The notes below the pieces were generated by a model. That model was not told where the DNA came from and searched no databases. It was given only the letters and a program-made list of their open reading frames with translations. A stretch of DNA of 64,000 nucleotides from JAVJUV01 sp040220415 (GTDB taxonomy: Bacteria > Pseudomonadota > Alphaproteobacteria > Rhodobacterales > Rhodobacteraceae). Location: NCBI GenBank assembly GCA_040220415.1, contig JAVJUV010000025.1, positions 3,820 through 67,819 on the forward strand, read 5' to 3'. Both the position numbers and the translations under genes were made by a program. This document shows, one piece after another, positions 16,772-25,801 of this stretch; position 1 is the first letter of the stretch, and every line of letters starts with the position of its first letter.

Positions 16772-18148
16772 ATGACAGCTTTTCCCTTTCTGTTGCTGAT
16801 CTTGGCGGTCTTGGCCGGATATATGATCAATCGACGCGCTGCGAGATTGATCCGCGACGGCGGCGCAAGGCTGCATTCGATGACATCCTATCACGGGATG
16901 TTCTCTGCGTTGCTGATACTTGTCCCTGTTCTGACCTTTATCCTGCTCTGGGTCGCCCTTCAGGGGCCGATCATCGACCGCATGGTGATGGGCGATTTGC
17001 CTGACGGTGTTCTGGATGACCTTGATACCGGCGGCATCCAGTTGGTTCTGGCCGAAATCAAGTCGATTTCAAGAGGACAGATCTTCGGCACGCCGGAGGA
17101 TTGGAAAGTCGAAGCGGCTGAACGATTCGCCGGCCTTCACGACCGGTCGGACTGGTTGCTTATCGCCGTTGTTCTGGTCATTTCGCTTGTCTTGCTGATT
17201 TTTGCGCGCTCCCGCGTGGACGCCGATTTTCGGGCGCGTCAGGGTGTCGAGGGCATTGTCTCGGGTCTGATGATCTTCTGTTCGACAGTCGCCATATTCA
17301 CAACGATCGGCATCATCGTATCGCTGTCCTACGAGACCTTGCGCTTTCTGGACCGGGTGCCACTCACTGAATTTCTTTTCGGGATGAACTGGGAACCGCA
17401 AATACCGTTGCGGGAAGACCAGATTGCCGCTGAAGGAGCGTTTGGATGGATACCCGTGATCCTCGGCACGATCGTGATCACGGTCGTTGCCCTTCTCGTG
17501 GCCGTACCGATCGGGCTGTTTTCCGCCATCTACCTCAATGAGTTCGCTCCTCGAAAGCTGCGCTCTGTCGTGAAGCCCGTTCTGGAGATTCTCGCAGGCG
17601 TACCGACGGTTGTTTACGGATTCTTCGCCATTCTGGTCGTCGCGCCGGCCATCAGGAACTTCGGGCAATCCATCGGGTTGGACGTGGCCCCCAATACCGC
17701 GCTTGCGGCAGGTGGGGTCATGGGTATCATGCTGATCCCATTCATCTCGTCCTTTGCAGACGACGCGCTGTCCGCCGTTCCGCAATCCCTGCGGGACGGC
17801 GCGCTGGGACTTGGTTCCACTCGCGGCGAAATGATGACGACAGTCCTGTTTCCGGCCGCCCTGCCCGGAATCGTCGGAGGCGTTCTTCTGGCGGTCAGTC
17901 GTGCGATTGGCGAAACGATGATTGTGGTGATGGCCGCAGGTCTGATCGCCAAGATGACGATCAACCCGTTGGACAGCGTGACAACGGTAACCGTACAGAT
18001 CGTGACGCTGCTGATTGGCGATACATCTTTCGACAATCCCAAGACGCTGGCAGCGTTTGCCCTGGGCATGATGCTGTTTCTGGTCACCCTGATGATCAAC
18101 ATTTTCGCGCTGCGCATTGTGCGCAAGTACCGCGAAGCCTACGATTGA
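16772..18148 (+). CDS. pstC: Phosphate ABC transporter permease PstC
   Basis: The 458-residue inner-membrane protein has a BPD_transp_1 core in the C-terminal half (about 230-450), with the EAA-like loop ADDALSAVPQSLRDGALGLGSTRGEMMTTVLFPAALPG near 330-365. It is over 100 residues longer than enterobacterial PstC because of an N-terminal extension with three or four additional membrane segments and a periplasmic loop (about 1-200), a form common in alphaproteobacteria. It pairs with PstA to form the phosphate channel. SD AGAACAGG lies before the ATG. Confidence 0.92.
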   Translation: MTAFPFLLLILAVLAGYMINRRAARLIRDGGARLHSMTSYHGMFSALLILVPVLTFILLWVALQGPIIDRMVMGDLPDGVLDDLDTGGIQLVLAEIKSISRGQIFGTPEDWKVEAAERFAGLHDRSDWLLIAVVLVISLVLLIFARSRVDADFRARQGVEGIVSGLMIFCSTVAIFTTIGIIVSLSYETLRFLDRVPLTEFLFGMNWEPQIPLREDQIAAEGAFGWIPVILGTIVITVVALLVAVPIGLFSAIYLNEFAPRKLRSVVKPVLEILAGVPTVVYGFFAILVVAPAIRNFGQSIGLDVAPNTALAAGGVMGIMLIPFISSFADDALSAVPQSLRDGALGLGSTRGEMMTTVLFPAALPGIVGGVLLAVSRAIGETMIVVMAAGLIAKMTINPLDSVTTVTVQIVTLLIGDTSFDNPKTLAAFALGMMLFLVTLMINIFALRIVRKYREAYD

Positions 18149-18158
18149 GGCTATCGGC

Positions 18159-19460
18159 ATGACAGACATGACAAACGGCACGGGTTCATTCCACAAGCTC
18201 TCCACGACGGAGATCGTGGCAGCCTCGCTCAAGCGCCGCCGGCGCAAACAATTCCGCCTGCAATTGATCGGTCTGGGGGCGATCTCGATCGCCTTCCTGA
18301 TGCTGTTCATCCTCGTGGCATCGCTCGTCTCGACAGGCTGGCAGGCATTTACCCAGACCCATCTGACCTTAAGCGTTTACGTCGATCCCGAAGAGATCCC
18401 CGCCGATCGCCTGCCGCGCGGTGGATTTGACGATGCACTGACAGCCTCGCTCGCAGAAATGCTGCCGACGGTTGACCTGTCAGACCGGCCAACCGTGCGA
18501 GCCGTCGAAGGCATTCTGTCGAACGGCGCGCAATTCGATCTGCGTGACATGGTCGTCGCCAACCCGTCCCTGATCGGTGAGACGATCACGATGAAGGTCC
18601 CGGTGTCAGATCCGTTCGACCAACTGAACAAGGGGCTGATCGAACGCGAGACTCCGGAACAGAACCGCCGCGTCAAGGATAACGAAATCGCCTGGTTCGA
18701 TGCGCTGAAGGATCAGGGCGCAATCTCGAAGCCTTTCAACTGGGCCCTTTTCACGAACGCGGACTCGCGGTTCCCGGAACTGGCAGGTCTCAAGGGCGCA
18801 CTGGTCGGATCGTTCTGGGCCCTGCTCGTCTGTTTCCTGATCTCGTTCCCACTGGGGATCGGTGCCGCAATCTATCTCGAGGAGTTCGCGCCGAAGAACA
18901 AGCTCAGCGACTTCATCGAGGTCAACATCAACAACCTGGCAGCTGTCCCTTCGGTGGTATTCGGGCTGCTGGCCTTGGCCGTCTTCATCGGCTGGTTCGG
19001 TATGCCACGCTCGGCACCCTTCGTCGGCGGCCTGACACTGGCGCTGATGACCATGCCCACGATCATCATCGCGACACGCGCGGCGCTCAAGGCGGTGCCG
19101 CCATCAATCCGCGAGGCAGCCTTGGGCGTCGGCGCGTCCAAGCAGCAGGTCGTCTTCCACCATGTTCTTCCTCTTGCCATGCCCGGCATCCTGACCGGCA
19201 CGATCATTGGGCTGGCTCAGGCCTTGGGTGAGACGGCGCCTCTTCTGCTGATCGGCATGAACGCCTTCATCACCTCGGCGGCAAGCAGTCCGTTCGAAAG
19301 CGCGACCGCCTTGCCGACCCAGATTTTCATATGGGCTGACAGTCCCGAACGCGGCTTCGTTTCACGGACATCCGCGGCCATCCTGGTGCTGCTCGGCTTC
19401 CTTGTGACGATGAATGCAATAGCGATTTACCTGCGACAGAAATTCGAACGCAAATGGTAG
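18159..19460 (+). CDS. pstA: Phosphate ABC transporter permease PstA
   Basis: The product is 433 residues from the ATG at 18159 (MTDMTNGTGSFHKLSTTEIV); frames open earlier overlap pstC. A membrane segment near 40-65 is followed by a long periplasmic insert (about 65-200), then the BPD_transp_1 domain with the EAA loop RAALKAVPPSIREAALGVGASKQQVVFHHVLPLAMPG near 305-345. It is longer than enterobacterial PstA, mirroring the extended PstC. It lies 10 bp after pstC and 25 bp before pstB. Confidence 0.92.
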   Translation: MTDMTNGTGSFHKLSTTEIVAASLKRRRRKQFRLQLIGLGAISIAFLMLFILVASLVSTGWQAFTQTHLTLSVYVDPEEIPADRLPRGGFDDALTASLAEMLPTVDLSDRPTVRAVEGILSNGAQFDLRDMVVANPSLIGETITMKVPVSDPFDQLNKGLIERETPEQNRRVKDNEIAWFDALKDQGAISKPFNWALFTNADSRFPELAGLKGALVGSFWALLVCFLISFPLGIGAAIYLEEFAPKNKLSDFIEVNINNLAAVPSVVFGLLALAVFIGWFGMPRSAPFVGGLTLALMTMPTIIIATRAALKAVPPSIREAALGVGASKQQVVFHHVLPLAMPGILTGTIIGLAQALGETAPLLLIGMNAFITSAASSPFESATALPTQIFIWADSPERGFVSRTSAAILVLLGFLVTMNAIAIYLRQKFERKW

Positions 19461-19485
19461 GCGTCCCCAAAAGAAGGGCTCAGAT

Positions 19486-20283
19486 ATGAACGACATGAGA
19501 AAGATCGAACGGGGCGTGAACATGACCGATACGAAAATCACTGCACGGAATGTCAACGTCCACTACGGCAACACACATGCGATAAAGGATGTGGATGTCG
19601 ATATTGCTGACAAGACCGTGACCGCCTTCATCGGCCCGTCAGGCTGCGGCAAGTCGACTTTCCTGCGCTGCCTGAACCGGATGAACGATACAATCGATAT
19701 CTGCCGCGTATCGGGACATATCGAGCTGGACGGCAATGACATCAACGACAAGTCGGTTGATCCGGTACAGTTGCGAGCCCAGGTCGGTATGGTGTTCCAG
19801 AAGCCAAACCCGTTTCCGAAGTCGATTTACGACAATATCGCGTACGGCCCGCGCATTCACGGCCTGGCCAAGTCGAAGTCGGAACTTGACGAGATCGTCG
19901 AGAAATCCCTGCGCCGCGGCGCTATCTGGGACGAGGTGAAAAACAGATTGGACGAACCGGGAACCGGGCTCTCAGGCGGTCAGCAACAGCGGCTATGTAT
20001 CGCCCGTGCCATCGCCACCGAACCTGAAGTCCTGCTGATGGACGAGCCCTGCTCGGCGCTCGACCCGATTGCAACCGCCCAGGTGGAAGAACTGATCGAC
20101 GAGCTTCGTCGAGACTACTCGGTGGTTATTGTCACTCACTCGATGCAGCAGGCAGCGCGGGTCAGCCAGAAAACTGCGTTCTTCCATCTTGGTCACCTGG
20201 TCGAATTCAATGACACCGACCAGATTTTCACAAACCCCCAGGACAACCGCACCGAAAGCTACATCACCGGTCGGATCGGGTAG
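19486..20283 (+). CDS. pstB: Phosphate ABC transporter ATPase PstB
   Basis: The 265-residue ATPase has Walker A GPSGCGKST (near 53), the PstB-specific FQKPNPFPKSIYDNIAYGPRIHG, signature LSGGQQQRLCIARAIA and Walker B VLLMDEPCSALDP. It energises PstCA. GAAGGG 10 bp before ATG 19486 supports that start; a second in-frame ATG at 19522 (MTDTKIT) would also give a full-length enzyme. Confidence 0.95.
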   Translation: MNDMRKIERGVNMTDTKITARNVNVHYGNTHAIKDVDVDIADKTVTAFIGPSGCGKSTFLRCLNRMNDTIDICRVSGHIELDGNDINDKSVDPVQLRAQVGMVFQKPNPFPKSIYDNIAYGPRIHGLAKSKSELDEIVEKSLRRGAIWDEVKNRLDEPGTGLSGGQQQRLCIARAIATEPEVLLMDEPCSALDPIATAQVEELIDELRRDYSVVIVTHSMQQAARVSQKTAFFHLGHLVEFNDTDQIFTNPQDNRTESYITGRIG

Positions 20284-20294
20284 GGAGCAAAGAA

Positions 20295-21005
20295 ATGCAC
20301 GAACAGCACATCGCCTCTGCCTTTGACCGCGACCTCGAGGCAATCCAAGCCATGCTGATGAAGATGGGCGGCATGGTAGAGGACGCCATCCTCAACGGCT
20401 CCGAAGCGCTGGAACGCCGCGACCTCGACCTCGCCGAAGAGGTTCGGGAAGGTGACAAGGCCATCGATCGTCTGGAAGAAGAACTGGATGATGAAGCGAC
20501 CCGCGTAATCGCTCTCAGGCAACCGACCGCTTCGGACCTGCGCACCGTGATGACGGTCATCAAGATCAGCGCCAATCTCGAACGCGTCGGCGACTATGCC
20601 AAGAACATGGCCAAGCGCACTACCGTCCTGGCCGCAGGCCCTCAGGTCGGGTCATCTTCGGTCTCGATTCGCAGGATGGCTCGGGAAGTCCATTCCATGC
20701 TCAAGGACGCGCTTGATGCTTACATCCAGCGCGACACTGCGCTTGCGCTTCAAGTGATCGAGCGCGACGAAGACGTTGACCAGCTTTACAACGCCATGTT
20801 CCGAGAACTCCTGACCCACATGATGGAAGATCCACGGAACATCACACCCTGCATGCACCTCCATTTCGCCGCGAAGAACGTTGAACGAATGGGCGACCAT
20901 GTCACCAACATCGCCGAACAGGTGGTCTACCTCGTCACCGGCGAACTGCCCGACGACGCGCGCGTCAAGAAAGACAAGACATCCTCGATGACGGAAGAGG
21001 GCTGA
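20295..21005 (+). CDS. phoU: Phosphate signalling protein PhoU
   Basis: The 236-residue all-helical protein has two PhoU repeats (about 15-105 and 120-210), each with the metal-binding ExxxD pattern (VREGDKAIDRLEEELDDE; IERDEDVDQLYNAMFRE). It starts HEQHIASAFDRDLEAIQAMLMKMGG, typical of the family. PhoU conveys PstSCAB occupancy to PhoR/PhoB and restrains uptake. It is tightly spaced between pstB (11 bp) and phoB (1 bp). Confidence 0.93.
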   Translation: MHEQHIASAFDRDLEAIQAMLMKMGGMVEDAILNGSEALERRDLDLAEEVREGDKAIDRLEEELDDEATRVIALRQPTASDLRTVMTVIKISANLERVGDYAKNMAKRTTVLAAGPQVGSSSVSIRRMAREVHSMLKDALDAYIQRDTALALQVIERDEDVDQLYNAMFRELLTHMMEDPRNITPCMHLHFAAKNVERMGDHVTNIAEQVVYLVTGELPDDARVKKDKTSSMTEEG

Positions 21006-21006
21006 A

Positions 21007-21696
21007 ATGTCCGCCAATCGACCAAACGTCATGATCGTCGAAGACGAACCCGCGCAACGGGAAGTTCTGACCTACAACCTCGAAGCCGAAGGATACTCGG
21101 TGGTTCGGGCGGTGGACGGAGACGAGGCGTTGCTGATGATCGACGAGGCACAGCCCGATGTCATCATTCTCGACTGGATGCTGCCGCGCGTATCGGGGAT
21201 CGAGATATGCCGACGACTGAAATCAAACACCGAGACGCGGAAAATCCCGGTGATCATGCTGACGGCACGCTCGGAAGAGAACGATCGTGTCCGAGGGCTG
21301 GAAACCGGCGCGGACGACTATGTCACCAAGCCGTACTCGGTGATCGAGTTGATGGCCCGCGTGCGCACGCAATTGCGCCGCATCCGCCCCGCAAGTGTCG
21401 GAGAACGATTGGAATTCGAGGACATCCTGCTAGATTCCGAAACCTATCAGGTTACGCGCGCCGGAAAGCCGATCAAACTCGGACCGACCGAGTTCCGGCT
21501 TCTGACAACATTCATGGAAAAACCTGGGCGGGTCTGGAGCCGTGAACAATTGCTTGATCGGGTCTGGGGTCGGGACATTTACGTTGATACCAGAACAGTT
21601 GACGTCCACATCGGCCGCCTTCGAAAAGCCCTGAGCCAGCATGGGGGTGACGATCCTATCCGAACAGTGCGCGGCGCGGGATATGCTCTGGGATAA
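21007..21696 (+). CDS. phoB: Phosphate regulon response regulator PhoB
   Basis: The 229-residue OmpR/PhoB-type regulator has a receiver domain (about 6-120: acidic pair EDE, phospho-acceptor Asp in VIILDWMLPRVSG, conserved Lys in DDYVTKPYS) and a winged-helix domain (about 130-229, with WSREQLLDRVWGRDIYVDTRTVDVHIGRLRKAL). It activates genes behind Pho boxes when phosphate is scarce; such boxes occur at 15559, 28306, 35157 and 49739 in this window. It is the last gene of the pst operon. The kinase gene phoR is not adjacent on either side. Confidence 0.95.
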   Translation: MSANRPNVMIVEDEPAQREVLTYNLEAEGYSVVRAVDGDEALLMIDEAQPDVIILDWMLPRVSGIEICRRLKSNTETRKIPVIMLTARSEENDRVRGLETGADDYVTKPYSVIELMARVRTQLRRIRPASVGERLEFEDILLDSETYQVTRAGKPIKLGPTEFRLLTTFMEKPGRVWSREQLLDRVWGRDIYVDTRTVDVHIGRLRKALSQHGGDDPIRTVRGAGYALG

Positions 21697-21697
21697 C

Positions 21698-21729
21698 TCT
21701 GGCGTTGAACCGGTCGAATAGACGCCAGA
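21698..21729 (+). terminator. Inverted repeat after phoB
   Basis: TCTGGCGT and ACGCCAGA are perfect 8-bp arms around a 16-nt loop, starting immediately after the phoB stop. There is no U-run, so it may be a weak terminator or a 3' stabilising stem. Confidence 0.4.
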
Positions 21730-21879
21730 CAAACGAGGCTTGGCACTTGTCCTGGTTGCAACTGCGGGACTACCGGAAGCGATAGGCAGTGCTCTGCTTC
21801 TTTCCGGGTCGGCGGTGTCAGGCGCATCCGAACCGGTCTCTGCAAGGACAGTGATGCTGTCCCCTATTCTGCACATGGA

Positions 21880-22498
21880 CCACGTCACTCGGCAAGAGCG
21901 TCGGCTCGGTTCAGCTTGAAATTTGGTCTGGTATTGAGGCCGTGCTCCGAGTCGAGGAGGTCGTAGGCTGAGGCGTGGACGGTCGGTGTGAATTCTCTGC
22001 CCGGATGTTCAGCAGGCAGCCTGTTTTCTGACAGTCAGCTGCTCCGGTCACGTTCAAAGATGCGCCGTACGAGAGCAGCCGATCCGTGATGATACCCTCC
22101 GGGCAACCATGCTTGCGCGTTGCTTTCTTCAGGAATCACTTCGGCCTTCTTGTCGCGCGCTTTCGTTATGAAACCTTCAGGCACTTCGCCCTCGTGAGCC
22201 ACAGCGCCTCACAGGTAATAGCGCTCACCGTTGATCTTCACGAATATCTCGTCGAGGTGCCAGCGCCAGCGTCCGGATCTCATGCCGGCAACTCGGCGCT
22301 TTCGGATCTCGCCGCGAATAGCGGACCGAACCGAAGCTACCAATATCGTAAAGATTCATGACTGACTTCGATACCGCGTTCATGGAACCGATCCTCCACA
22401 TTGTGAACCGACAGCGGGAAACGAACGCAAAACATCACCGCCAGACGGATAATCTCACGGCCGGTCCGGGCACGGCTAAATGGATCGGATTTGGTCAT
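21880..22498 (-). pseudogene. Decayed IS6-family transposase
   Basis: Reading the minus strand from an ATG at 22496-22498 and allowing frameshifts recovers most of an IS6-type transposase in order. First comes an N-terminal FPLSVHNVEDRFHERGIEVS segment, then WRWHLDEIFVKINGERYYL, HEGEVPEGFITKARDKKAE, FLKKATRKHGCPEGIITDRL, and near 21880-21970 a C-terminal LNTRPNFKLNRADALAE. Several stops and frameshifts break it, so it is inactive. No terminal inverted repeats were identified. With the similar fragment at 49835-50036 in the same orientation, it brackets the phosphonate island. The remaining parts of 21730-22793 hold only an inverted repeat. Confidence 0.75.
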
Positions 22499-22631
22499 CT
22501 ATCAAAGGTGCGGAACCGCCCTGCCCGTCCCAAGCCGGCTTGCTCTGACAGAACCTGACGGCGGAGGGCAGTCGTCGGAACGTGGTTGTTTTTCAGTTTA
22601 TTAGGCCAATATTTTTGCTGATATCAGACGT

Positions 22632-22660
22632 CTTTGTGCTGCAGAATGTGCAGCACAAAG
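22632..22660. repeat. Perfect 11-bp inverted repeat upstream of the first PhnM gene
   Basis: CTTTGTGCTGC and GCAGCACAAAG flank a 7-nt centre, about 134 bp before the PhnM-1 start. It could be a regulator operator or a terminator stem left from the degraded element upstream; no U-run follows on either strand. Confidence 0.45.
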
Positions 22661-22793
22661 AGCGGAACGTTCGTGATTTCTTCGGCAGTAGAGGCCCTTG
22701 TGCCGGTAAAAGGATCAAATTCATTCAACACCATAGCATCATTGTTACGAAGAGTTCCTAAGTACTGAAAACCAAAGAAATCTTGAGAGGGAG

Positions 22794-23945
22794 ATGACGC
22801 TGATGTGGATCAAGTACGTTCGTGCGGCGCTTCCATCGGGCCTTGGAAAGGTATCGGTACATATTGATGGAAATCGGATTGCCGAAATATCCGACCCTGT
22901 GAACGTTAGCCCGGAAAATCCGGGCCTTTTGCTTTTGCCCGGTTTCGTCGACATGCACGGCGACATGATCGAGCGCGAGATCGAACCGCGGCCGCATGTG
23001 AAGATGCCGATGGAACTGGGATTGCGCGATCTGGACAAGCGGCTGGCCGGCTCGGGCGTGACGACCGCCTATGCATCGGTCAGCTTCAACCCGATGTCGG
23101 CGTATGGTCACGTTCGGTCCTACGAACATTCGATGCACATTCTGCGCTCACTGAAGGCGATGCGCCCATGCCTGTCGATCGACCACCGCGTCCACGCGCG
23201 CTTCGAGATCAATTATCCGAAAGCGCTGTCCGTCGTCGAAGAACTGATTGCGGACGGAACGGTTGATCTGGTGTCACTGACCGACCATACGCCGGGCCAA
23301 GGGCAATACCGCGACCTCGAGAGGTTGTTCAAACGCATCGAGAAGGAGGGCAAAAGCCCCGAGGAAGCCCGTGCGCAGGTGGCGGAACGCATTCGCGAGA
23401 AGAAATCGAATGCCGGCGACGCAATGGCGACGATCAGAGCGATGGCCGCTCTTTGCGCCCGCTCGGGTGTTCGTCTGGCGAGCCATGACGACGACACACC
23501 CGAGAAAGTCGCCCTCATGTCCGACATTGGGGCCGTCATAAGTGAATTTCCGGTCACACTGGCAGCCGCGAGGGCGGCGCGCGACGAAGGCATGATGACC
23601 GCAATGGGCGCGCCAAATGCTTTGCGGGGCGAAAGTTATTCCGGCAATCTTTCCGCCCGTGACGCCCATCGGGAAGGCGTGCTGGACATTCTTGCCGCGG
23701 ATTATCACCCTTCGGCCATACTGCCTGCCATTCTTGCCCTCGCCGACACCGACCCCGGCGGCATCGCCGCGGTCTCGAAACTGGCGAGCGCGAACCCTGC
23801 GCGTGCACTTGGCCTGAGCGACCGGGGCGAAATTCGCGTGGGTCAGAGAGCGGATCTCGTGCTGGCCAGCGACGAAGGCATAGGACATGTCGTCGCCACG
23901 ATCTCCGGGGGCCGGGTGGTCTATTCGGACGGGACCATCCTATAG
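22794..23945 (+). CDS. phnM: PhnM-family amidohydrolase 1 (ribosyl-methylphosphonate triphosphate diphosphatase type)
   Basis: The 383-residue protein is a PhnM-type amidohydrolase: metal-site segments LLPGFVDMHGDMIEREIEPRPHVKMP (near 43-68), the PhnM hallmark SLTDHTPGQGQYRD (near 163-176), RLASHDDDTPEKV (near 226-238) and MGAPNALRGESYSGN (near 270-284). PhnM releases pyrophosphate from ribose 1-alkylphosphonate 5-triphosphate in the C-P lyase pathway. The SD GAGAGGGAG suits either ATG 22794 or ATG 22803. It stands alone on the plus strand and its 3' end overlaps the convergent PhnM-2 gene by 6 bp. It is one of three PhnM homologues here; the one at 36720-37913 is the likely partner of the lyase genes. 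Confidence 0.85.
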   Translation: MTLMWIKYVRAALPSGLGKVSVHIDGNRIAEISDPVNVSPENPGLLLLPGFVDMHGDMIEREIEPRPHVKMPMELGLRDLDKRLAGSGVTTAYASVSFNPMSAYGHVRSYEHSMHILRSLKAMRPCLSIDHRVHARFEINYPKALSVVEELIADGTVDLVSLTDHTPGQGQYRDLERLFKRIEKEGKSPEEARAQVAERIREKKSNAGDAMATIRAMAALCARSGVRLASHDDDTPEKVALMSDIGAVISEFPVTLAAARAARDEGMMTAMGAPNALRGESYSGNLSARDAHREGVLDILAADYHPSAILPAILALADTDPGGIAAVSKLASANPARALGLSDRGEIRVGQRADLVLASDEGIGHVVATISGGRVVYSDGTIL

Positions 23946-25154
23946 GTCACGCGCCGCGAAAGCGGTACGACCCTGGCGCAACGTGAGGACCGGGGCCGGA
24001 ACGGCACCTTCGGGCCAGTCGATCAGGACAATATCCGCCCGTTTGCCCTTCTCGATACGGCCGCGGTCGCAAAGGCCCGAAGCCTCGGCGGGGTTCTGCG
24101 ACACCAGCTTCCAGAGTTGGGACAGGGTTCCGACGCCATCCTGACGGAGCCGCGCCACAGCTGCCAGCATCGCAGGATAGTAATAGTCCGAGGCAAGGAT
24201 GTCGCAGAGGCCCGCCGCAACCATCTCGCCCGCGCCGATAGAGCCAAGATGCGAACCGCCCCGAGCCGCATTCGGAGCACCGAAGACGATCCAGTCTCCC
24301 GCGGCCCGCGCCGCTTCCGCAACCGGCCGGCGCATCGGGAATTCCGTGATTCTCGCTCCATGATTCCGATAGAATTTCCTGCTCTCGACCTGGCTGTCGT
24401 CATGGCTAAGCATCGGTGCTCGGGCACACTGCCCCATGGCCGCCACCCGCGCGATGGCCGACGCGACGTCCGACCGGCGGGAGATTCTTTCTTTCAGCAA
24501 TTCGGCGTATGCTTCGGTTGAAAGGCCGCTCCGCTTGGCGCGTTCGGACATGGCGACGACGAAATTCGGGCTGGCCATGTCGACCATCGGAAAATCGGGA
24601 TCAAGGTCGAAGGGTCTTTCCTGCACGGGCACGCTGGGGTCGAGCATCGCCATCGTCGTGTGATCGTTGAAGGCAAGCGACGGGGTCGGGCCCGCAGCCA
24701 GGCATTTCTCGATGACCGGCATCGCTTCGAAACAGTAGGTCTCCCAGCGCAGCTGCACCCGGTTTTCGGACGCAAGACGCGGCGCAAGGCGGCCGAGTGC
24801 ATCGATCATCGTCGTGCCGCGCGCGACGGAGCGCAGACCCGGCTCCCAGGACAGGGTCAGTGCATGATATGCCGTGGCGATCCCCGACCCGGCAAGTTGC
24901 CGGTCGGTCTCGAGAAGCGCCACGTCGATCGGAGTGAAGACACCCGGTCGCGGCATGATCTGGCGCTCGAATGCGTCGCCGTGGATATCGACGAGCGCCG
25001 GAGCGAGGATCAGTCCTCGGCAGTCCACGACACGCGCGCCGTTCCGCGCGCCGTCGAGTGCCGTGATCCTGCCGTTTTCGACGCGGACGGATACGTGCGC
25101 CTCGCCCTCAGGAAGAACAACGCGCGCGCCTTCGAAGACCAGAGCTTCCGTCAT
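23940..25154 (-). CDS. PhnM-family amidohydrolase 2, last gene of transporter operon A
   Basis: The 404-residue PhnM paralogue keeps the metal-binding layout: LAPALVDIHGDAFERQIMPRPGV (near 52-74), PSLAFNDHTTMAML (replacing the usual DHTPGQ), APMLSHDDSQVES (near 255) and FGAPNAARGGSHLGS (near 301-315). The region after the second motif differs clearly from PhnM-1 and PhnM-3: the TPGQxQxRD string of canonical PhnM is missing. It is fixed by 4-bp overlaps to a methyltransferase and a complete phnDCE-type transporter. It probably acts on the imported compound or a derivative, but need not have the canonical triphosphate substrate. Confidence 0.8.
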   Translation of the reverse strand: MTEALVFEGARVVLPEGEAHVSVRVENGRITALDGARNGARVVDCRGLILAPALVDIHGDAFERQIMPRPGVFTPIDVALLETDRQLAGSGIATAYHALTLSWEPGLRSVARGTTMIDALGRLAPRLASENRVQLRWETYCFEAMPVIEKCLAAGPTPSLAFNDHTTMAMLDPSVPVQERPFDLDPDFPMVDMASPNFVVAMSERAKRSGLSTEAYAELLKERISRRSDVASAIARVAAMGQCARAPMLSHDDSQVESRKFYRNHGARITEFPMRRPVAEAARAAGDWIVFGAPNAARGGSHLGSIGAGEMVAAGLCDILASDYYYPAMLAAVARLRQDGVGTLSQLWKLVSQNPAEASGLCDRGRIEKGKRADIVLIDWPEGAVPAPVLTLRQGRTAFAARDL

Positions 25155-25801
25155 TTCCGTTCCATCAACAGATGCCAGTGCCAGGTGCCCGGCCTCTCGT
25201 GTTCCTTGTCTTCCAGCCGCCAGGGTTCGAAGCCTTCGAACAGGTCCAGAAGGTCCGTTGCGTCGCAGAAGTAATGCGGGTGCACCTTATCGCCCTCGCC
25301 ATCGAAGACCCATGTATTCCGGGAAATCTCGCGACCGGGCATCAACGCCCGCTCGCCCGGCAGTCGCCGAGCCGACAGCATCGTGCCGAGGAAGGTACCG
25401 CCGGGTTTCAGGATGCGTCGGATCTCGGCGATGCTGGCGCGGACGACGGTCTCGTCACCGTGATAGATCACGTTCCAGCTGAGCACGTGATCGCAGGACC
25501 CGTCAGGCAGCGGCAGATCGGTCATGCTTCCAATGTGGGTTGCCACCGGCAGGCTCTCCAGTTGTGTCAGGCGGTCGATCACAGCCAGACCCGCAGCGGC
25601 GGCGTCGACCGCGTCGACCGAATGGCCCATCCGCGCAAGCGCCAGCGCATGCCGTCCGACGCCTGCGCCCAGATCGAGGATTCGCGAGCCGGGTGCGAAA
25701 CCCTTGGCCCAGTCCAGAACCTCGGCCTCGGCCTCCGTCCATTTGGTCGGAGCGTCCTGCCACTGGATGTCCCAATGTTCATGTGCCGTGTCGGTTCTCA
25801 T
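25151..25801 (-). CDS. Class I SAM-dependent methyltransferase in phosphonate transporter operon A
   Basis: The 216-residue protein has a Rossmann methyltransferase fold with motif I ILDLGAGVGRHALALA (near 40-55), an acidic motif II end (DAVDAA) and SWNVIYHGDETVV followed by EIRRILKPGGTFLGTML (motifs for beta-4/beta-5). It resembles Methyltransf_11/25-type small-molecule methyltransferases; there is no nucleic-acid-binding extension. Its start overlaps the permease stop and its stop overlaps the PhnM-2 start, each by 4 bp, so it is firmly part of operon A. Substrate unknown; methylation of an imported phosphonate or an intermediate is an inference from context only. Confidence 0.8.
   Translation of the reverse strand: MRTDTAHEHWDIQWQDAPTKWTEAEAEVLDWAKGFAPGSRILDLGAGVGRHALALARMGHSVDAVDAAAAGLAVIDRLTQLESLPVATHIGSMTDLPLPDGSCDHVLSWNVIYHGDETVVRASIAEIRRILKPGGTFLGTMLSARRLPGERALMPGREISRNTWVFDGEGDKVHPHYFCDATDLLDLFEGFEPWRLEDKEHERPGTWHWHLLMERK

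Noticed and set aside
22086..22558. Short plus-strand frames in the region after phoB
   Set aside because: They are antisense to the decayed IS6 transposase, whose conserved segments read in order on the minus strand.
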